Shown one piece after another: positions 44,089 through 52,422 of a stretch of 64,000 bases of DNA. The position numbers and the translations under genes were made by a program. Each line of letters starts with the position of its first letter. Within the stretch, counting starts at the first letter, position 1. Under the pieces are notes generated by a model that worked only from the letters and a program-made list of their open reading frames with translations, searched no databases and was not told the DNA's origin. The DNA comes from Candidatus Obscuribacterales bacterium (lineage in GTDB: Bacteria > Cyanobacteriota > Vampirovibrionia > Obscuribacterales > Obscuribacteraceae), in the NCBI GenBank assembly GCA_020050685.1, contig JAGVKG010000013.1:124001-188000 (forward strand). The letters run 5' to 3'.

Positions 44089-44177
44089 AAGATCTTTATA
44101 TAGTAATAGTAGGGCCGAGAAATTTCTGTAGATAAGTCGTGAACGCGAAAGCCTGATTGGATCTAGCCTGTAGATAA
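44089..44177 (-). other. oriC: Candidate replication origin unwinding element (DnaA boxes plus DnaA-trio run)
   Basis: In the dnaA-dnaN gap. On the minus strand two identical 9-mers TTATCTACA (44177-44169 and 44135-44127, one mismatch from TTATCCACA) are spaced 42 bases apart. The second is followed by a 14-base spacer containing CTCGGCC, then CTACTATTACTA (44112-44101), whose complement reads as four TAG/TAA trinucleotides, then AT-rich sequence. This is the order box, GC-rich, trio, AT-rich described for basal unwinding elements of bacterial origins. Confidence 0.7.
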
Positions 44178-44287
44178 ACTGTTGTTGTGGTGTTAGGCGC
44201 GACTCTCTTGTCTTCTGCGCGCCGAAAAGCGCTCAACAACAAAGATGCAGAATACTCACAGGTTTCCTACAGTCTTTCTTCAAGCAC

Positions 44288-45820
44288 TCAAGCGCTCAGC
44301 TGACGGCGAATTTGTGCAACTGCATGCGCAAGGTCGGGGTTTTGCGGGATCTGCTCACGAATGCTGTTACAAGCCGAAATAGCCGATGAATGTTTGCGGC
44401 CGCCAAAGAACTCACCGATTCTTGGAAAGCTCATATCCATCAGTTCGCGCGCCAAGTACATTGCAACGTGCCTGGGCAAAGCTAAATCTTTTGATCTATT
44501 AGTAGATTTAAGATCGCTTACTTCCACGCGATAATGTGCGGCAACCGTATCGATGACCTTTTCAATTGTGAGAATTCGTTTGGGCGCGGCTTCAGTCTGA
44601 GGCTGCAAGATGTTGGACACTGTCTGCATGGTTAGCGGAGAGCCGGTCAGCCGGGCATATGCGCTCGTTCTGATCAGCGCCCCTTCTAATTCACGAATGT
44701 TGGTTGTGAAAACGGTAGCAATGTAATCCAACACTTCTGCAGGCACAGGAATTCCGGCAAGTTCAGCTTTTTTGCGCAGAATTGCTAAACGCGTTTCAAA
44801 ATCGGGCGCTTGAATGTCGGCAATCAAACCCCATTCAAAACGGCTGCGCAAGCGCTCTTCCAGAGTCGCCATCGATTTTGGCGGCCGATCACAAGAGAGA
44901 ACAATTTGTTTGCCGCTATCACGCAGCGCATTGAACGTATGGAAAAACTCTTCTTGCGTTGCATCTTTGCCGGCAATAAATTGCACGTCGTCCATCAAGA
45001 GCACATCGACTTGGCGATAACGTTTACGAAAGTCCAGTGTCCGATCATCACGAATAGAATTAATCAATTCGTTTGTGAAACGTTCGCAACTTATATAACG
45101 CACTTGTATGTTTGGCTTCATCAAAAGAATCTGATGACCAATGGCTTGCATCAAGTGTGTCTTGCCCAGACCAACGCCACCATAAATGAAAAGTGGATTG
45201 TAGGCTTGCCCAGGCTTCTCTGCCACAGCCAAAGCTGCCGAATGCACAAAGCGATTGTGTGAGCCGACCACAAACGTATCAAAGGTGTATTCCGGATTGA
45301 GATTGGCAGAAGTAATTCTGTTTTGCGCAAAGGCATAAGTGGACGATGGTGCTTGTGCCACCACTTCGCGTGCCGTTGGTGACGGATCCGTCACAGGAAG
45401 CGGCGCGGTCTTCGCTTGTGATCTCTTGGAGGCCGTCTCGCTTGATGGCATTTGCGCATTGGCAACATCTTGCTCGGGTGTCGCAGCAATGGTGGCAATT
45501 GAAGGCGTGTAGTTGTCGAACTCCAAGCCGGCCTCGACAACAATCGTGGCCGAAACCTTGTGTCCAATAACCAGGGATAAAGCATCGTTAATTACTGTCA
45601 GCAGATTAGAAGAAACATAGCCGCGCATAAACTCGTTGTTTACACCAACAACGGCACGACTATCGGAAAGCTCAACAAGCTGTGTTGGGCGAACAAACAT
45701 TTGAAAAGAGGGATGACTGAGTTTCTTTGCCAGCACGTCCTGCACATCTTGCCAGAGCTCTTTGTTCGGCTTCAAGACCTGCACGTCGCTAGTCAATTTG
45801 TTCGCCTCTTTCTCTGTCAT
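44288..45820 (-). CDS. dnaA: Chromosomal replication initiator DnaA
   Basis: 510 aa from the ATG at 45820 (a TTG 12 codons upstream is less likely). Domain I (~20-90) has ELWQDVQDVLAKKLSHPSFQ; domain II is a Pro/Thr/Ser-rich linker; domain III carries Walker A GGVGLGKTH and Walker B VLLMDDVQFI; domain IV ends with the DNA-binding signature region MDMSFPRIGEFFGGRKHSS. DnaA-ATP binds boxes in oriC and opens the duplex. The adjacent gap to dnaN contains two box-like 9-mers and a trio run. Transcribed away from rpmH. Confidence 0.98.
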   Translation of the reverse strand: MTEKEANKLTSDVQVLKPNKELWQDVQDVLAKKLSHPSFQMFVRPTQLVELSDSRAVVGVNNEFMRGYVSSNLLTVINDALSLVIGHKVSATIVVEAGLEFDNYTPSIATIAATPEQDVANAQMPSSETASKRSQAKTAPLPVTDPSPTAREVVAQAPSSTYAFAQNRITSANLNPEYTFDTFVVGSHNRFVHSAALAVAEKPGQAYNPLFIYGGVGLGKTHLMQAIGHQILLMKPNIQVRYISCERFTNELINSIRDDRTLDFRKRYRQVDVLLMDDVQFIAGKDATQEEFFHTFNALRDSGKQIVLSCDRPPKSMATLEERLRSRFEWGLIADIQAPDFETRLAILRKKAELAGIPVPAEVLDYIATVFTTNIRELEGALIRTSAYARLTGSPLTMQTVSNILQPQTEAAPKRILTIEKVIDTVAAHYRVEVSDLKSTNRSKDLALPRHVAMYLARELMDMSFPRIGEFFGGRKHSSAISACNSIREQIPQNPDLAHAVAQIRRQLSA

Positions 45821-46237
45821 GTATGCGGTTACCCGAATGCGCTTCGAAACTACCAATGATCTTTAGCAAGACTTCCAAGAATGATCAATATGTAGGGCGG
45901 GTGTCAGAAACGTCATCAAACGTTATCTTTTGATTAACCCTTGATCATCGTCGGATCCTCGTTCCGCCTCTGCCGATCGACAAGAGTGCGCAGCAAAAAC
46001 CGCAATTGCGGCAGGCTCTACCATAGACAAATTCCCAGGAAAGCCCAGCTCTGCTTGATTTCTGGCAAAACAAAGGCGAACACGAAATTGTGCTCATCTC
46101 GGAAATTTTTAACCGAGTCCGTTGCCTGGACCGGGCTTAACTCTTTGCTTGAGATGATAGCATAGGTATTCATTTGTATAGATGGCCAATATTTTTAAAG
46201 ATCATCGCCATCTGCTCGCCAAGGAGTTCAAACGCCT
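45821..46237. other. Divergent promoter region between dnaA and rpmH
   Basis: About 415 bases. On the plus strand TTGCTT, then TATTCA about 16 bases later (~46145-46172) is a plausible rpmH promoter. No full DnaA box is visible, so the second part of a bipartite origin, if any, is not evident here. Confidence 0.4.
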
Positions 46238-46372
46238 ATGAAAAGGACGTTACGCGGATCAAAGTCCAAAGCAAAAAAAGGATCAGGCTTTCTTAAGAGA
46301 ATGACCACCAAAGCCGGCCAAAAAGTTATCAAAGCTCGCCGTGCCAAGGGTCGTCATAAGCTGTCTGTCTAA
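46238..46372 (+). CDS. rpmH: Ribosomal protein bL34
   Basis: 44 aa. [20 protein letters not shown] then [20 protein letters not shown] and KLSV match the very basic L34 family, including the M-[RT]-T-K-[AS]-G-[RQ]-x-V-[LI]-x-x-R-R-x-K-G-R core. A structural protein of the 50S subunit. AAGGAG precedes the ATG. The rnpA start follows 8 bases after the stop, the conserved rpmH-rnpA order. Confidence 0.97.
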   Translation: MKRTLRGSKSKAKKGSGFLKRMTTKAGQKVIKARRAKGRHKLSV

Positions 46373-46380
46373 GCATCGCT

Positions 46381-46773
46381 GTGCTGCCTCGTACCCAAAG
46401 ACTGCAGAGAGCAAGCCTGTTTAAGCGTTTATACGCCGCGAAAAAAAGTGTTCTTTCTAAGATATTCACACTTTATGTTTTGCCCAGGCAACCAGGCTCA
46501 TCTCCGCGGAAGCCGCTGGTGGGTTTTGTTGTTGCGAAGAAAGTGCACAACAGAGCAACCAAACGCAATCTTGTTAAGAGAAGGTTGCGAGAGGCATATA
46601 AAAAGCTTTGCCGGTCAGGAACAGAATTTGGTCAGGCGAATCTTGGGCAATGGTATGCAATGGTTTTCGTTGTGCATAACCCAGCTCTAGCTGCAAGCTA
46701 TGAAGAGATTTGCAAAACGGTTAACGAAACTGTTTTGAAGGCAGAAAAAAAATACGGCCAGGAGCAGAAGTGA
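46381..46773 (+). CDS. rnpA: Ribonuclease P protein component
   Basis: 130 aa from a GTG. Carries the RnpA signature [20 protein letters not shown] followed by REAYKK, the conserved RNR-type motif that contacts the P RNA and pre-tRNA leader. It aids 5' processing of tRNA by the catalytic RNA (rnpB is not in this window). The end overlaps the yidD GTG by four bases, implying coupled translation. Confidence 0.96.
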   Translation: MLPRTQRLQRASLFKRLYAAKKSVLSKIFTLYVLPRQPGSSPRKPLVGFVVAKKVHNRATKRNLVKRRLREAYKKLCRSGTEFGQANLGQWYAMVFVVHNPALAASYEEICKTVNETVLKAEKKYGQEQK

Positions 46774-47009
46774 AGACGTTCGTGCAATTTGCAATCAAGT
46801 GTTATCAAGCCACCAGGCTGATGCGCCTGCCAAGTTGTCGCTTCTATCCCTCTTGCTCCGATTATGCGTCGTCAGCAATTGAACAGCACGGTCTTATGAA
46901 GGGAATGTGGTTGGGCGCGAAGAGAATATTGCGCTGTCATCCATTCTCATCAGGCGGCACTGACTTTGTGCCACCACTTTCAAACATCAAAAGTTCTCGC
47001 GTCATTTAG
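46770..47009 (+). CDS. yidD: Membrane protein insertion efficiency factor YidD
   Basis: 79 aa from a [22 protein letters not shown] and the later GGTDFVPP give the family pattern (C-R-[FY]-x-P-[ST]-C-S-x-Y-[AS]). YidD is a small membrane-associated protein that helps YidC insert membrane proteins. Position between rnpA and yidC is the usual one. Confidence 0.95.
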   Translation: MKTFVQFAIKCYQATRLMRLPSCRFYPSCSDYASSAIEQHGLMKGMWLGAKRILRCHPFSSGGTDFVPPLSNIKSSRVI

Positions 47010-47023
47010 TAAAGGAAACGCAA

Positions 47024-48151
47024 GTGGATATCACTTATTCATTCATGATCCCGGTTCTCGAGGCAATTGCCAAAGCCTGCCATAGCTATGGTTGGGCAAT
47101 TGTGCTTTTGACGCTTTTAGTGCGTGTCTTGGTTTACCCGTTGGTATCAAGCTCGACGCGTTCGATGCAGCGCATGTCGCAATTGCAACCAAAGTTGAAA
47201 GAGTTGCAAGAGCGTTACAAAGGCAATCCGGAGATGTTCCAAAAGAAGGCTGCGGAATTTTATCAAAAGAATCAGATCAATCCGCTCGGTGGCTGTTTGC
47301 CAATGCTTGTGCAATTGCCGATTTTGTTTGCCCTTTTTGCTACGTTTACCGGACCGCCGTTTGGTGACAAAGCGATAACCTCAAAAATTACTGTCGTGCC
47401 ACAACAAGAATCCCAGCGCGTGACAAAAACCGAAACATCGGGAAACAATAGTCCTTACGTTTCGCAAACAGGCGAACTGGCAAAGGTCGTCATGTATCCG
47501 GGTGATTCCACCGTTGTTGCTGGTGAGGCTGTCGACTTTGGTGTTCGCGCTCTTGAAGGCAAACTGCCTCCTGACTTCAAGGTGCAGTGGAAAATCGTCG
47601 GCGCCGATCATGGTGCAACCGTTTCTCAAGATGGACACGCTGTATTTCCGGAAGCTGGCGAAATCACAATTTCTGCCGAGGTTCCCGGTGTTGCAAAGAA
47701 TGAGGGCTTTTACTTTATCAAGGGCTTGGGTAGAGTCGCCAAAGGCATGGACTTGCTTAAGCCGGAGAATTGGGACAATTTGGTGCTGATTATTCTCTTC
47801 GGCGTTACAATGGTTATCTCCCAAAAACTAATGGTTCAACCACCGTCGCCCAATGCAGACCCCGAACAATTACTTATACAAAAGCAAACGCAGCGGACAA
47901 TGCCAATTGCCGTCACGGCAATGTTTTTCTTCATACCATTGCCTTCCGGTGTTTTCCTTTACATGGTTATATCCAACGTCGTTCAATCCCTGCAAACCTG
48001 GTTGGTGATGAGGACCCCCGGCAAGACCATTGTTGATGTGGCGCATGAAACTGCTGGTGGCAAAGGCGATGTGATTACGGTGGAGGCAACGGAGTCCGGA
48101 TCAGAAAATGAAACTGTAAATACCCCGAAGAAGAAGAAAAAGAAGAAATAG
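47024..48151 (+). CDS. yidC: YidC/Oxa1-family membrane protein insertase with a large extracytoplasmic insert
   Basis: 375 aa from a GTG. First helix region contains TLLVRVLVYPL with the conserved Arg of the hydrophilic groove; QINPLGGCLPMLVQLPILFALF is the second hallmark; the last helices include VTAMFFFIPLPSGVFLYMVI. Between the helix ending near residue 112 and the one near 250 there is an extra ~120-residue soluble domain (VVAGEAVDFGVRALEGKLPP, AEVPGVAKNEGFYFIKGLG), beta-rich and Ig-like in appearance, placed between helices where short loops are usual. The C-terminus is a Lys run (KKKKKKK) that may bind ribosomes, as in ribosome-binding YidC tails. Confidence 0.95.
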   Translation: MDITYSFMIPVLEAIAKACHSYGWAIVLLTLLVRVLVYPLVSSSTRSMQRMSQLQPKLKELQERYKGNPEMFQKKAAEFYQKNQINPLGGCLPMLVQLPILFALFATFTGPPFGDKAITSKITVVPQQESQRVTKTETSGNNSPYVSQTGELAKVVMYPGDSTVVAGEAVDFGVRALEGKLPPDFKVQWKIVGADHGATVSQDGHAVFPEAGEITISAEVPGVAKNEGFYFIKGLGRVAKGMDLLKPENWDNLVLIILFGVTMVISQKLMVQPPSPNADPEQLLIQKQTQRTMPIAVTAMFFFIPLPSGVFLYMVISNVVQSLQTWLVMRTPGKTIVDVAHETAGGKGDVITVEATESGSENETVNTPKKKKKKK

Positions 48152-48154
48152 GCA

Positions 48155-48700
48155 ATGACAGAAGACGCAAAACAAGCCAAATCGTATTTGGAAAATATGC
48201 TCTCGCTTATGGGCATACAAGCCACCGTCGAAGAAGATACCATCGACGAATCAACCATCAGCTATCGCATTGAGTGCAACGACGATGATGCCAAAATGTT
48301 GATTGGACGGAAAGGACAAACGCTCGAGGCCCTGCAGTTTCTTTTGAGACAAATGGTGCGCGGTGCCAGTGAAACGACAGAGCATTTTGTTTTAGACGTA
48401 CGGAATTATCGCTCAAGACGCGAAGAGTCATTGGTAGACAAAGCCAAGCGCGCTGCAGTTGCTGTGCTCAATGGTGAGTCGGAACTTTACGAACTTCTGC
48501 CGATGTCAGCTTTTGAAAGACGCGTTGTACATAATTATTTACACGAGCATTTCCCGGAACTCTCTTCGGAAAGCCACGGCTTAGGCCCAAATCGCCACAT
48601 TGTCATTTCGTATAAAGGCGAATCGGAAGAAGAAAAAGCCTACGGCGCAGCCCTAGACGCCGAAGAAACTCCCGACGAAGTTCACGCCGACAAAGAATAA
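48155..48700 (+). CDS. khpB: KH-R3H RNA-binding protein (Jag/KhpB)
   Basis: 181 aa. KH domain: ECNDDDAKMLIGRKGQTLEA, with the GxxG loop. R3H domain: MSAFERRVVHNYLHEH, including the R-x3-H pair, followed by GPNRHIVISY. The N-terminal Jag domain of longer homologs is missing, and the C-terminus is acidic. Family members bind RNA and influence cell division and sporulation-related regulation. Three bases separate it from yidC; it ends 2 bases before the convergent glycosyltransferase gene. Confidence 0.93.
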   Translation: MTEDAKQAKSYLENMLSLMGIQATVEEDTIDESTISYRIECNDDDAKMLIGRKGQTLEALQFLLRQMVRGASETTEHFVLDVRNYRSRREESLVDKAKRAAVAVLNGESELYELLPMSAFERRVVHNYLHEHFPELSSESHGLGPNRHIVISYKGESEEEKAYGAALDAEETPDEVHADKE

Positions 48701-48702
48701 GC

Positions 48703-49659
48703 TTATTCGCACCAATTTAAACACGTGGCCTTACCTAGTTTGCCGGACATGTAATCGCGCAGTCCGAGATATTCGGCGCGTAATTGTTTTAGGCCGCGCG
48801 AGCCCTTTAAAGGCAGCGAGATCAAGTGGCGGGCAAGATGTCCGGCAATGAAAAAATGTGCTGGCAGTGCGCGCGAACCTTTTAAGTAGTGACGGAAGAA
48901 CAAAAGACGATTGCGCGTGTAGTAATAAAATCGCCAATAACGACGCTCGCCTTCTGTCGATGCGCCACCAACATGTTCTACTCTTGCTTTCGGCACTAAT
49001 AAACATTGCCAGCCGGTAAGGCGCATGCGATGGCAAAGCTCCGTGTCCTCAAAATACAAAAAATAGGTTTCGTCAAACAAGCCTGATTCTGTCAGAGCCA
49101 AAGCGCGCATCAGTAAGTTAGAACCAGAAATCCAGTCGCAAGCAACGGACGACTTTCCTTGTGGCACGTCTTGCTTCAAATAAGTCTTGGCTTTGAGAAA
49201 GTCTATTTCGCCGCGGCCGGAAGCAACAAACTTATCGCCTGAGCCAGTGTGCACCATGGCACCAAGCATACCGGCTTCCGGGGAGATTAAAGCTTCTTGC
49301 ACGAGCAGCTCAAGTGAATCAATTGCCACTTTGGTGTCATTATTCAAAAGCCAGATCCATTCGGCCTTTTGAGCCAGGCAATATTTGATACCAGCATTGG
49401 CACCGCCGGCAAAACCAAGATTCTCGTCTAGTTTGAGAAGGGTTACTTCCGGAAAGAACTTGGCGATGGCAGGGCCGTCTTTATCCGGCGAGCCGTTATC
49501 AACAAGCAAGACTTTGTAATTGGGATAGGTCAGACCACGCAACGAGGAAATACACGCCTTGGTGTAATCTGCGCCGCGCCAATGCAAGACGATTATCCAA
49601 ATTGTTGGTGTTTGATTCTGGTTTGTCTCTGTTGTCACTTGATTTCTCTTGCCGGTCAA
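48703..49659 (-). CDS. GT2-family glycosyltransferase (rhamnosyltransferase-like)
   Basis: 318 aa from a TTG at 49659; a GTG at 49638 is an alternative. The family core is clear: IVLHWRGADYTKACISSL, VLLVDNGSPD, LDENLGFAGGANAGI and the metal-binding LLNNDTK. Later LFDETYFLYFEDTELCHRMR is the GT2 E-D region typical of the rhamnosyltransferase-like clade. It transfers a sugar from an activated nucleotide to an envelope glycan or lipid acceptor at the membrane. Convergent with khpB and divergent from the membrane protein gene at 49727. Confidence 0.9.
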   Translation of the reverse strand: MTGKRNQVTTETNQNQTPTIWIIVLHWRGADYTKACISSLRGLTYPNYKVLLVDNGSPDKDGPAIAKFFPEVTLLKLDENLGFAGGANAGIKYCLAQKAEWIWLLNNDTKVAIDSLELLVQEALISPEAGMLGAMVHTGSGDKFVASGRGEIDFLKAKTYLKQDVPQGKSSVACDWISGSNLLMRALALTESGLFDETYFLYFEDTELCHRMRLTGWQCLLVPKARVEHVGGASTEGERRYWRFYYYTRNRLLFFRHYLKGSRALPAHFFIAGHLARHLISLPLKGSRGLKQLRAEYLGLRDYMSGKLGKATCLNWCE

Positions 49660-49726
49660 GCGAGATTCTACTTGGATATTGCCTGCTTGCTTGATAATAT
49701 TAGAAGAACTGAATGGGGGTTGCGCA

Positions 49727-50167
49727 ATGTCTGAGTCTGATCTTCAAAATCAAGAAGGTAAAGAGCCGGAAGGCTCGACGGGTAGTGGTGCTACTAGGCG
49801 CCGCGGGAGCCTGCTCAACTTTTTTGAGGCGATGAAGATAGTTAATACTGCTTCGACTGCCGAGTCTGTCCGCCAACGGTTTTCGGACTATGTTTCTATC
49901 GGTCTTGTCGTTGTTTGTATTCTGTCTTTAGTAGCAGCCGTTGCTTTGCCGGTACCTGCCGGGTTTAAGCTTTTGCCGCTCGTGTTTACAATCGGTGCCG
50001 TGATTTTCTACATCATCAACCGACTGGGCATCATTGTCAGTATGACCCCGCGCCAAGCCTTGATTGTCTGGCAGGTTTTAATTGCTGCCTTCTGGTTGGG
50101 TGTGACTTCGTCCATGCTTGTCATGATCTTTTGCATTTACTTCTTCAGCCAGGGCGGCGCGCGCTAA
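49727..50167 (+). CDS. Small multi-pass membrane protein of unknown function
   Basis: 146 aa from the ATG at 49727, chosen because GGGGGTTG lies upstream; the frame extends to a TTG at 49649 with no support. A Gly/Ser/Arg-rich cytoplasmic N-terminus is followed by three hydrophobic helices (IGLVVVCILSLVAAVALPVP; LLPLVFTIGAVIFYIINRLG; ALIVWQVLIAAFWLGVTSSM). Ends 18 bases before the binding-protein gene on the same strand. No family recognised. Confidence 0.75.
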   Translation: MSESDLQNQEGKEPEGSTGSGATRRRGSLLNFFEAMKIVNTASTAESVRQRFSDYVSIGLVVVCILSLVAAVALPVPAGFKLLPLVFTIGAVIFYIINRLGIIVSMTPRQALIVWQVLIAAFWLGVTSSMLVMIFCIYFFSQGGAR

Positions 50168-50185
50168 TTTTGCGAGTGCAAACAA

Positions 50186-51808
50186 TTGTTGCGTGCAAGT
50201 AGAGCATCTTTGCCATTTCACTGGTTATTCGTTTGCTTGGTTTTTGCCAGCACCGTTTGTGCTGCCTGTACACCAAATAATACGAGCAGCGAATCGGATG
50301 TTAAACAAATAGTTTATGGTTCGGCTTGGGAGCCGATTAGTTTTTACCCGCTGCGTGGTCTTGATTCCGGATCGTTTTATGGCCAGACTCTCGTATACGA
50401 AGGGCTTGTAAAATACGACGCCAATTTGAAAGTTGTGCCGGCGCTGGCGGAGTCCTTCAATGTTTCTGCCGATGGCTGCACTATTACATTTAAATTGCGT
50501 CCGGGGCAACACTTCTCTACGGGCGAGCCGCTGACGCTTGTTGATGTGTTCGCCACATATAAGTTGTTGCTTTCCTCGGCTCCTTTCCGTTCTTACTTTA
50601 AAGATGTTTGTGCAATTGAACGCCTTGGCGATGATCAATTGGTCCTCAAACTTGCCAAGCCGGCAGCACCAATTATGTCGATGCTTTGTGAAGTGCGGAT
50701 TTTGCCCAAGCGTCTGCTTGATCTTCCGGATCATGGCAAGTCTGTTTTAGCGCGCACGCCGGTAAGTTCCGGGCCGTTTTGTCTTAAGCGCTGGGAATCA
50801 GGACTTGAACTTGTCTTTGTGCCAAACAAATATTACTGGGGCAAGGTGCCGGAGTTAGATCGTTTAGTTTGGCGCGTGGTGCCAAGCAAACAATTGTTGT
50901 CGCTGGCTTTGAAAACCGGCGAGATTGATGTGGCTCAAATAGATCCACGCATTTGGGTTTCGTTTCTGGCTAGCAAGCCACAACTAAAGCTTGAGCAGTT
51001 TCCTGGATCGCGAACGATTTACTTGGCTTTCAATTTGCGCTGCTTTCCATTTGCACTGCCAGCATTGCGGCAAGGCATTACGCTTTCAATTAATCGCGAA
51101 CAAATCTGCAAACAATTGTTTGCTGGTTATGCGACGGTGGCAAACACCGATTTTGTGCCGGCTTCCTTTGTCTTCAATCCGAAAATAAAAGTCTGGCCAT
51201 ATGATCTCAGGGAAGCTTATACAAAGTTGACGCAAGCAGGGTTTCGCTTCAATGGGCGTGAGTGGTTGTGGGCGCAAGGAAAAAATCCGCGACCGGGCGC
51301 GCAAAAGTTAGCCTTTTCAATTTTGACTGTCAAAGATTATGAGGACGTAGCCGAAACGGTTGCTTATCAACTCGGTCAAATCAATATACCGGCGGAAGTG
51401 CATATTGCTGAGCACGCAATCTTGCGCAGTCAGTATTTAAAATCCGGCGACTTTCAAACGGTTGTCTGGAGCCGCTCGGTTGGTCCCGATCCGGATTGTC
51501 TTGCTTACTGGTCCGGCAATGGTGCCTTCAACTTTAACGGCTATCAAAATCAAATGGTGGACAAGCTTTTGCTTGAAGGACAACACGAACTGAATCATAA
51601 GAAGCGCAAAGAAATTTACGGACAGGTCCAAGAATGCTTAGCTGAGGATTTGCCCTGGGACTTCCTGCTTCAACCCAAACTTTTGCTTGTCCATAATCAG
51701 GCGATCAAAAATGTGCAAAAGCCGGGACAAGAAAAAACTGGACTGCCTTGGGACAATCCGCTCTTTAATGCAGCCGATTGGCAAAAACTGCCAACAAGCA
51801 AAAGCTAG
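50186..51808 (+). CDS. Oligopeptide-type ABC transporter substrate-binding lipoprotein (SBP family 5)
   Basis: 540 aa from a TTG. Lipobox CAAC (Cys ~28) after a signal peptide. Family 5 features follow: YGSAWEPISFYPLRGLDSGS, TLVYEGLVKYDANLKVVPAL, ADGCTITFKLRPGQHFSTGE, and a C-terminal QECLAEDLPWDFLLQ region. Such proteins capture peptides, nickel or other small solutes outside the inner membrane for an ABC importer. No permease or ATPase genes flank it, so the partner transporter is elsewhere or the protein acts alone as a receptor or chaperone. Confidence 0.92.
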   Translation: MLRASRASLPFHWLFVCLVFASTVCAACTPNNTSSESDVKQIVYGSAWEPISFYPLRGLDSGSFYGQTLVYEGLVKYDANLKVVPALAESFNVSADGCTITFKLRPGQHFSTGEPLTLVDVFATYKLLLSSAPFRSYFKDVCAIERLGDDQLVLKLAKPAAPIMSMLCEVRILPKRLLDLPDHGKSVLARTPVSSGPFCLKRWESGLELVFVPNKYYWGKVPELDRLVWRVVPSKQLLSLALKTGEIDVAQIDPRIWVSFLASKPQLKLEQFPGSRTIYLAFNLRCFPFALPALRQGITLSINREQICKQLFAGYATVANTDFVPASFVFNPKIKVWPYDLREAYTKLTQAGFRFNGREWLWAQGKNPRPGAQKLAFSILTVKDYEDVAETVAYQLGQINIPAEVHIAEHAILRSQYLKSGDFQTVVWSRSVGPDPDCLAYWSGNGAFNFNGYQNQMVDKLLLEGQHELNHKKRKEIYGQVQECLAEDLPWDFLLQPKLLLVHNQAIKNVQKPGQEKTGLPWDNPLFNAADWQKLPTSKS

Positions 51809-51859
51809 GCGCAGTTTCCCGGCGCCCAGCTTTAGAACTTATCAGATACCCGACCGACT

Positions 51860-52078
51860 CTACTTAGCTGTTGTTGTGCAGAGTTGCTTGTCGCCCAAGT
51901 GCTCGTGGTACCAACGGATAGCCTTAGCATAGCGGTGAATTGCTTGCTTTCTGGCTGATGGCAACGAGTACGAAGGAGGCTGAAGGTGGAAATAACGACC
52001 TTCGTCGCCACAGGCTTGGGAAAATGCTGGTAAGGTAGCTGTCGAAATAGCAGCCAAGACCAATAATGCTTGTTTCAT
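51860..52078 (-). CDS. Small secreted protein of unknown function
   Basis: 72 aa with a clear signal peptide (MKQALLVLAAISTATLPAFSQA) and a ribosome-binding site AGGAG 8 bases before the ATG. The ~50-residue mature part (CGDEGRYFHLQPPSYSLPSA, then an amphipathic basic helix) has two Cys that could form a disulfide. Not recognised. It converges with the binding-protein gene. Confidence 0.65.
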   Translation of the reverse strand: MKQALLVLAAISTATLPAFSQACGDEGRYFHLQPPSYSLPSARKQAIHRYAKAIRWYHEHLGDKQLCTTTAK

Positions 52079-52422
52079 GAAAACTAACTCCTAAAAAATC
52101 AAATTGAGCTCTCTGTAATTTTACTACTGCTGAGTAAATCTGAGTATTGTCAAGCCACAATTGTAAATGTCCGATATTTAGTTCCTTGTTCGAATTCTCT
52201 CTTGTGGTCGTGGATAGTGGTATTTATCGGACTTATTTTTCCGCCAAATTTAATTTATAGTTCTTCAAAAAGTAGAAATACCTCGGGTTTTCAAGTAGAA
52301 TTTTAAGAGGCCTAATGACAAGGCCTGTGAATTTACCAAGGGTGGAAATAACTCAAGCGACAATTGGGCTCGTGCCCATCTGTGCTGAGGGGATTCGTTT
52401 AATAGTCCAGGAGCTCGTCTGA
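52079..52422. other. AT-rich gap with small hairpins
   Basis: About 340 bases between divergent genes. TTGACA lies on the minus strand near 52146-52151, but no well-spaced -10 was found. Hairpins AGGCC/GGCCT (~52310) and TGGGC/GCCCA (~52367) lie on the helicase side. No open frame of interest. Confidence 0.4.
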
